Source: Porphyromonadaceae bacterium (lineage in GTDB: Bacteria; Bacteroidota; Bacteroidia; Bacteroidales; Tannerellaceae). From it: a DNA stretch of 8,292 nt. Below the pieces are notes generated by a model. The model had not been told where the DNA came from, did no database searches, and saw only the letters and a list, made by a program, of their open reading frames with translations. The DNA lies in contig DOZP01000051.1 in assembly GCA_003517945.1 (NCBI GenBank), forward strand, positions 3,038-11,329, in the 5' to 3' direction. Numbering within the stretch: position 1 is the stretch's first letter; the number at the start of each line of letters is the position of its first letter. Below, piece by piece: positions 8,110 through 8,292 of this stretch. The translations under genes and the position numbers were made by a program.

Positions 8110-8140
8110 ATAAATCGTCTGAAAAAACGACATGATTTAT
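8110..8140. repeat. Imperfect palindrome: candidate operator or hairpin
   Basis: ATAAATC (8110-8116) and GATTTAT (8134-8140) are exact inverted copies. The dyad continues inward as GTC (8117-8119) with GAC (8129-8131) after a two-base AT bulge, leaving a nine-base A-rich loop. It begins 26 bases upstream of the minus-strand -7 box, a normal position for an activator site. Read as plus-strand RNA it is a hairpin followed, after CCGGG, by a U-rich stretch at 8146-8156, so a weak intrinsic terminator is the alternative. Confidence 0.4.
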
Positions 8141-8151
8141 CCGGGTTTGTG

Positions 8152-8180
8152 TTTTTAACAGTATTTTTAACAGTATTTTT
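8152..8180. repeat. 12-bp tandem direct repeat, about 2.4 copies
   Basis: TTTTTAACAGTA occurs at 8152-8163 and again without gap at 8164-8175, then a partial TTTTT copy at 8176-8180. The repeat is exact across both full units. It lies about 70-100 bases upstream of the minus-strand -7 box. The cause could be slipped-strand duplication in AT-rich DNA or tandem binding half-sites; the sequence alone does not decide. Confidence 0.7.
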
Positions 8181-8262
8181 ATAAAAAATAATAGAAAATG
8201 TTTGATTCCCGTATTTTTAGTGTGCGGAAGGTATTTCAAAAGAAATTAATATATTCGCGATA

Positions 8263-8280
8263 CCGAAACATGTATTTCGG
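8263..8280. repeat. CCGAAA-N6-TTTCGG inverted repeat near the right edge
   Basis: Perfect six-base arms (8263-8268 and 8275-8280) flank the spacer CATGTA. A TCGCGA palindrome sits just to the left at 8255-8260. There is no T-run on either side in the orientation needed for an intrinsic terminator. A regulator-binding site, or part of a structure belonging to the gene beyond the edge, is more plausible. Confidence 0.5.
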
Positions 8281-8292
8281 AACTGTGCATTT

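Larger units (their letters stand above)
7772..8292. other. AT-rich non-coding leader and promoter region upstream of the susC-like gene
   Basis: About 520 bases without a convincing protein gene on either strand, visibly richer in A and T than the coding region. This is the operon's 5' leader plus promoter and probable regulator-binding region. It contains a -7-like box on each strand, an imperfect palindrome, a 12-bp tandem repeat, a GAAACGG direct repeat and a palindrome close to the right edge; each is listed separately. If the minus-strand promoter near 8080 is used, the untranslated leader before 7771 is about 300 bases, which is long. No regulator gene is visible, so any HTCS, SARP-like or other controller must lie outside the window. 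Confidence 0.8.

Noticed and set aside
7772..8292. CRISPR array, tRNA or insertion-sequence end in the gene-free region
   Set aside because: No regularly spaced repeats of CRISPR length, no tRNA-like cloverleaf, and no transposase fragment with terminal inverted repeats were seen.

Overview
The window looks like part of a polysaccharide- or glycan-uptake locus of a Bacteroidota bacterium, most likely order Bacteroidales. The evidence is an adjacent SusC-type TonB-dependent transporter and SusD/RagB surface lipoprotein, starts without a recognisable Shine-Dalgarno sequence, and a TAnnTTTG-type -7 promoter element, all typical of the phylum. Nothing visible fixes the genus.

Every convincing gene is on the minus strand, so the operon reads right to left. 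First comes an AT-rich, gene-free leader and promoter region (about 7772-8292). Next is a complete SusC-like transporter (4520-7771) and, 12 bases after its stop, a SusD-like lipoprotein (2708-4507). After a further 29 bases a second, divergent SusC-like transporter starts at 2678. It runs off the left edge with 892 residues visible, and its reading frame was followed to base 3 without a stop. The tight spacing suggests one transcript.

SusC proteins form 22-strand TonB-dependent outer-membrane barrels, and the SusD lipoprotein closes over the extracellular face as a hinged, ligand-binding lid. The first two genes are therefore a standard C-D pair. The second SusC carries a different N-terminal and plug-region signature and lacks the canonical VVVGYG stretch. 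Its own SusD partner is expected just beyond the left edge. No glycoside hydrolase, sulfatase, peptidase or regulator lies in the window, so the substrate cannot be named.

The least explained part is the upstream region. It holds a good -7 box for the operon without a clear -33 box, a second -7 box facing it on the plus strand, an imperfect palindrome, a 12-bp tandem repeat, an edge palindrome, and a 20-codon upstream reading frame that overlaps the most upstream possible susC start as TAATG. These are sequence observations; their functions are inferred.
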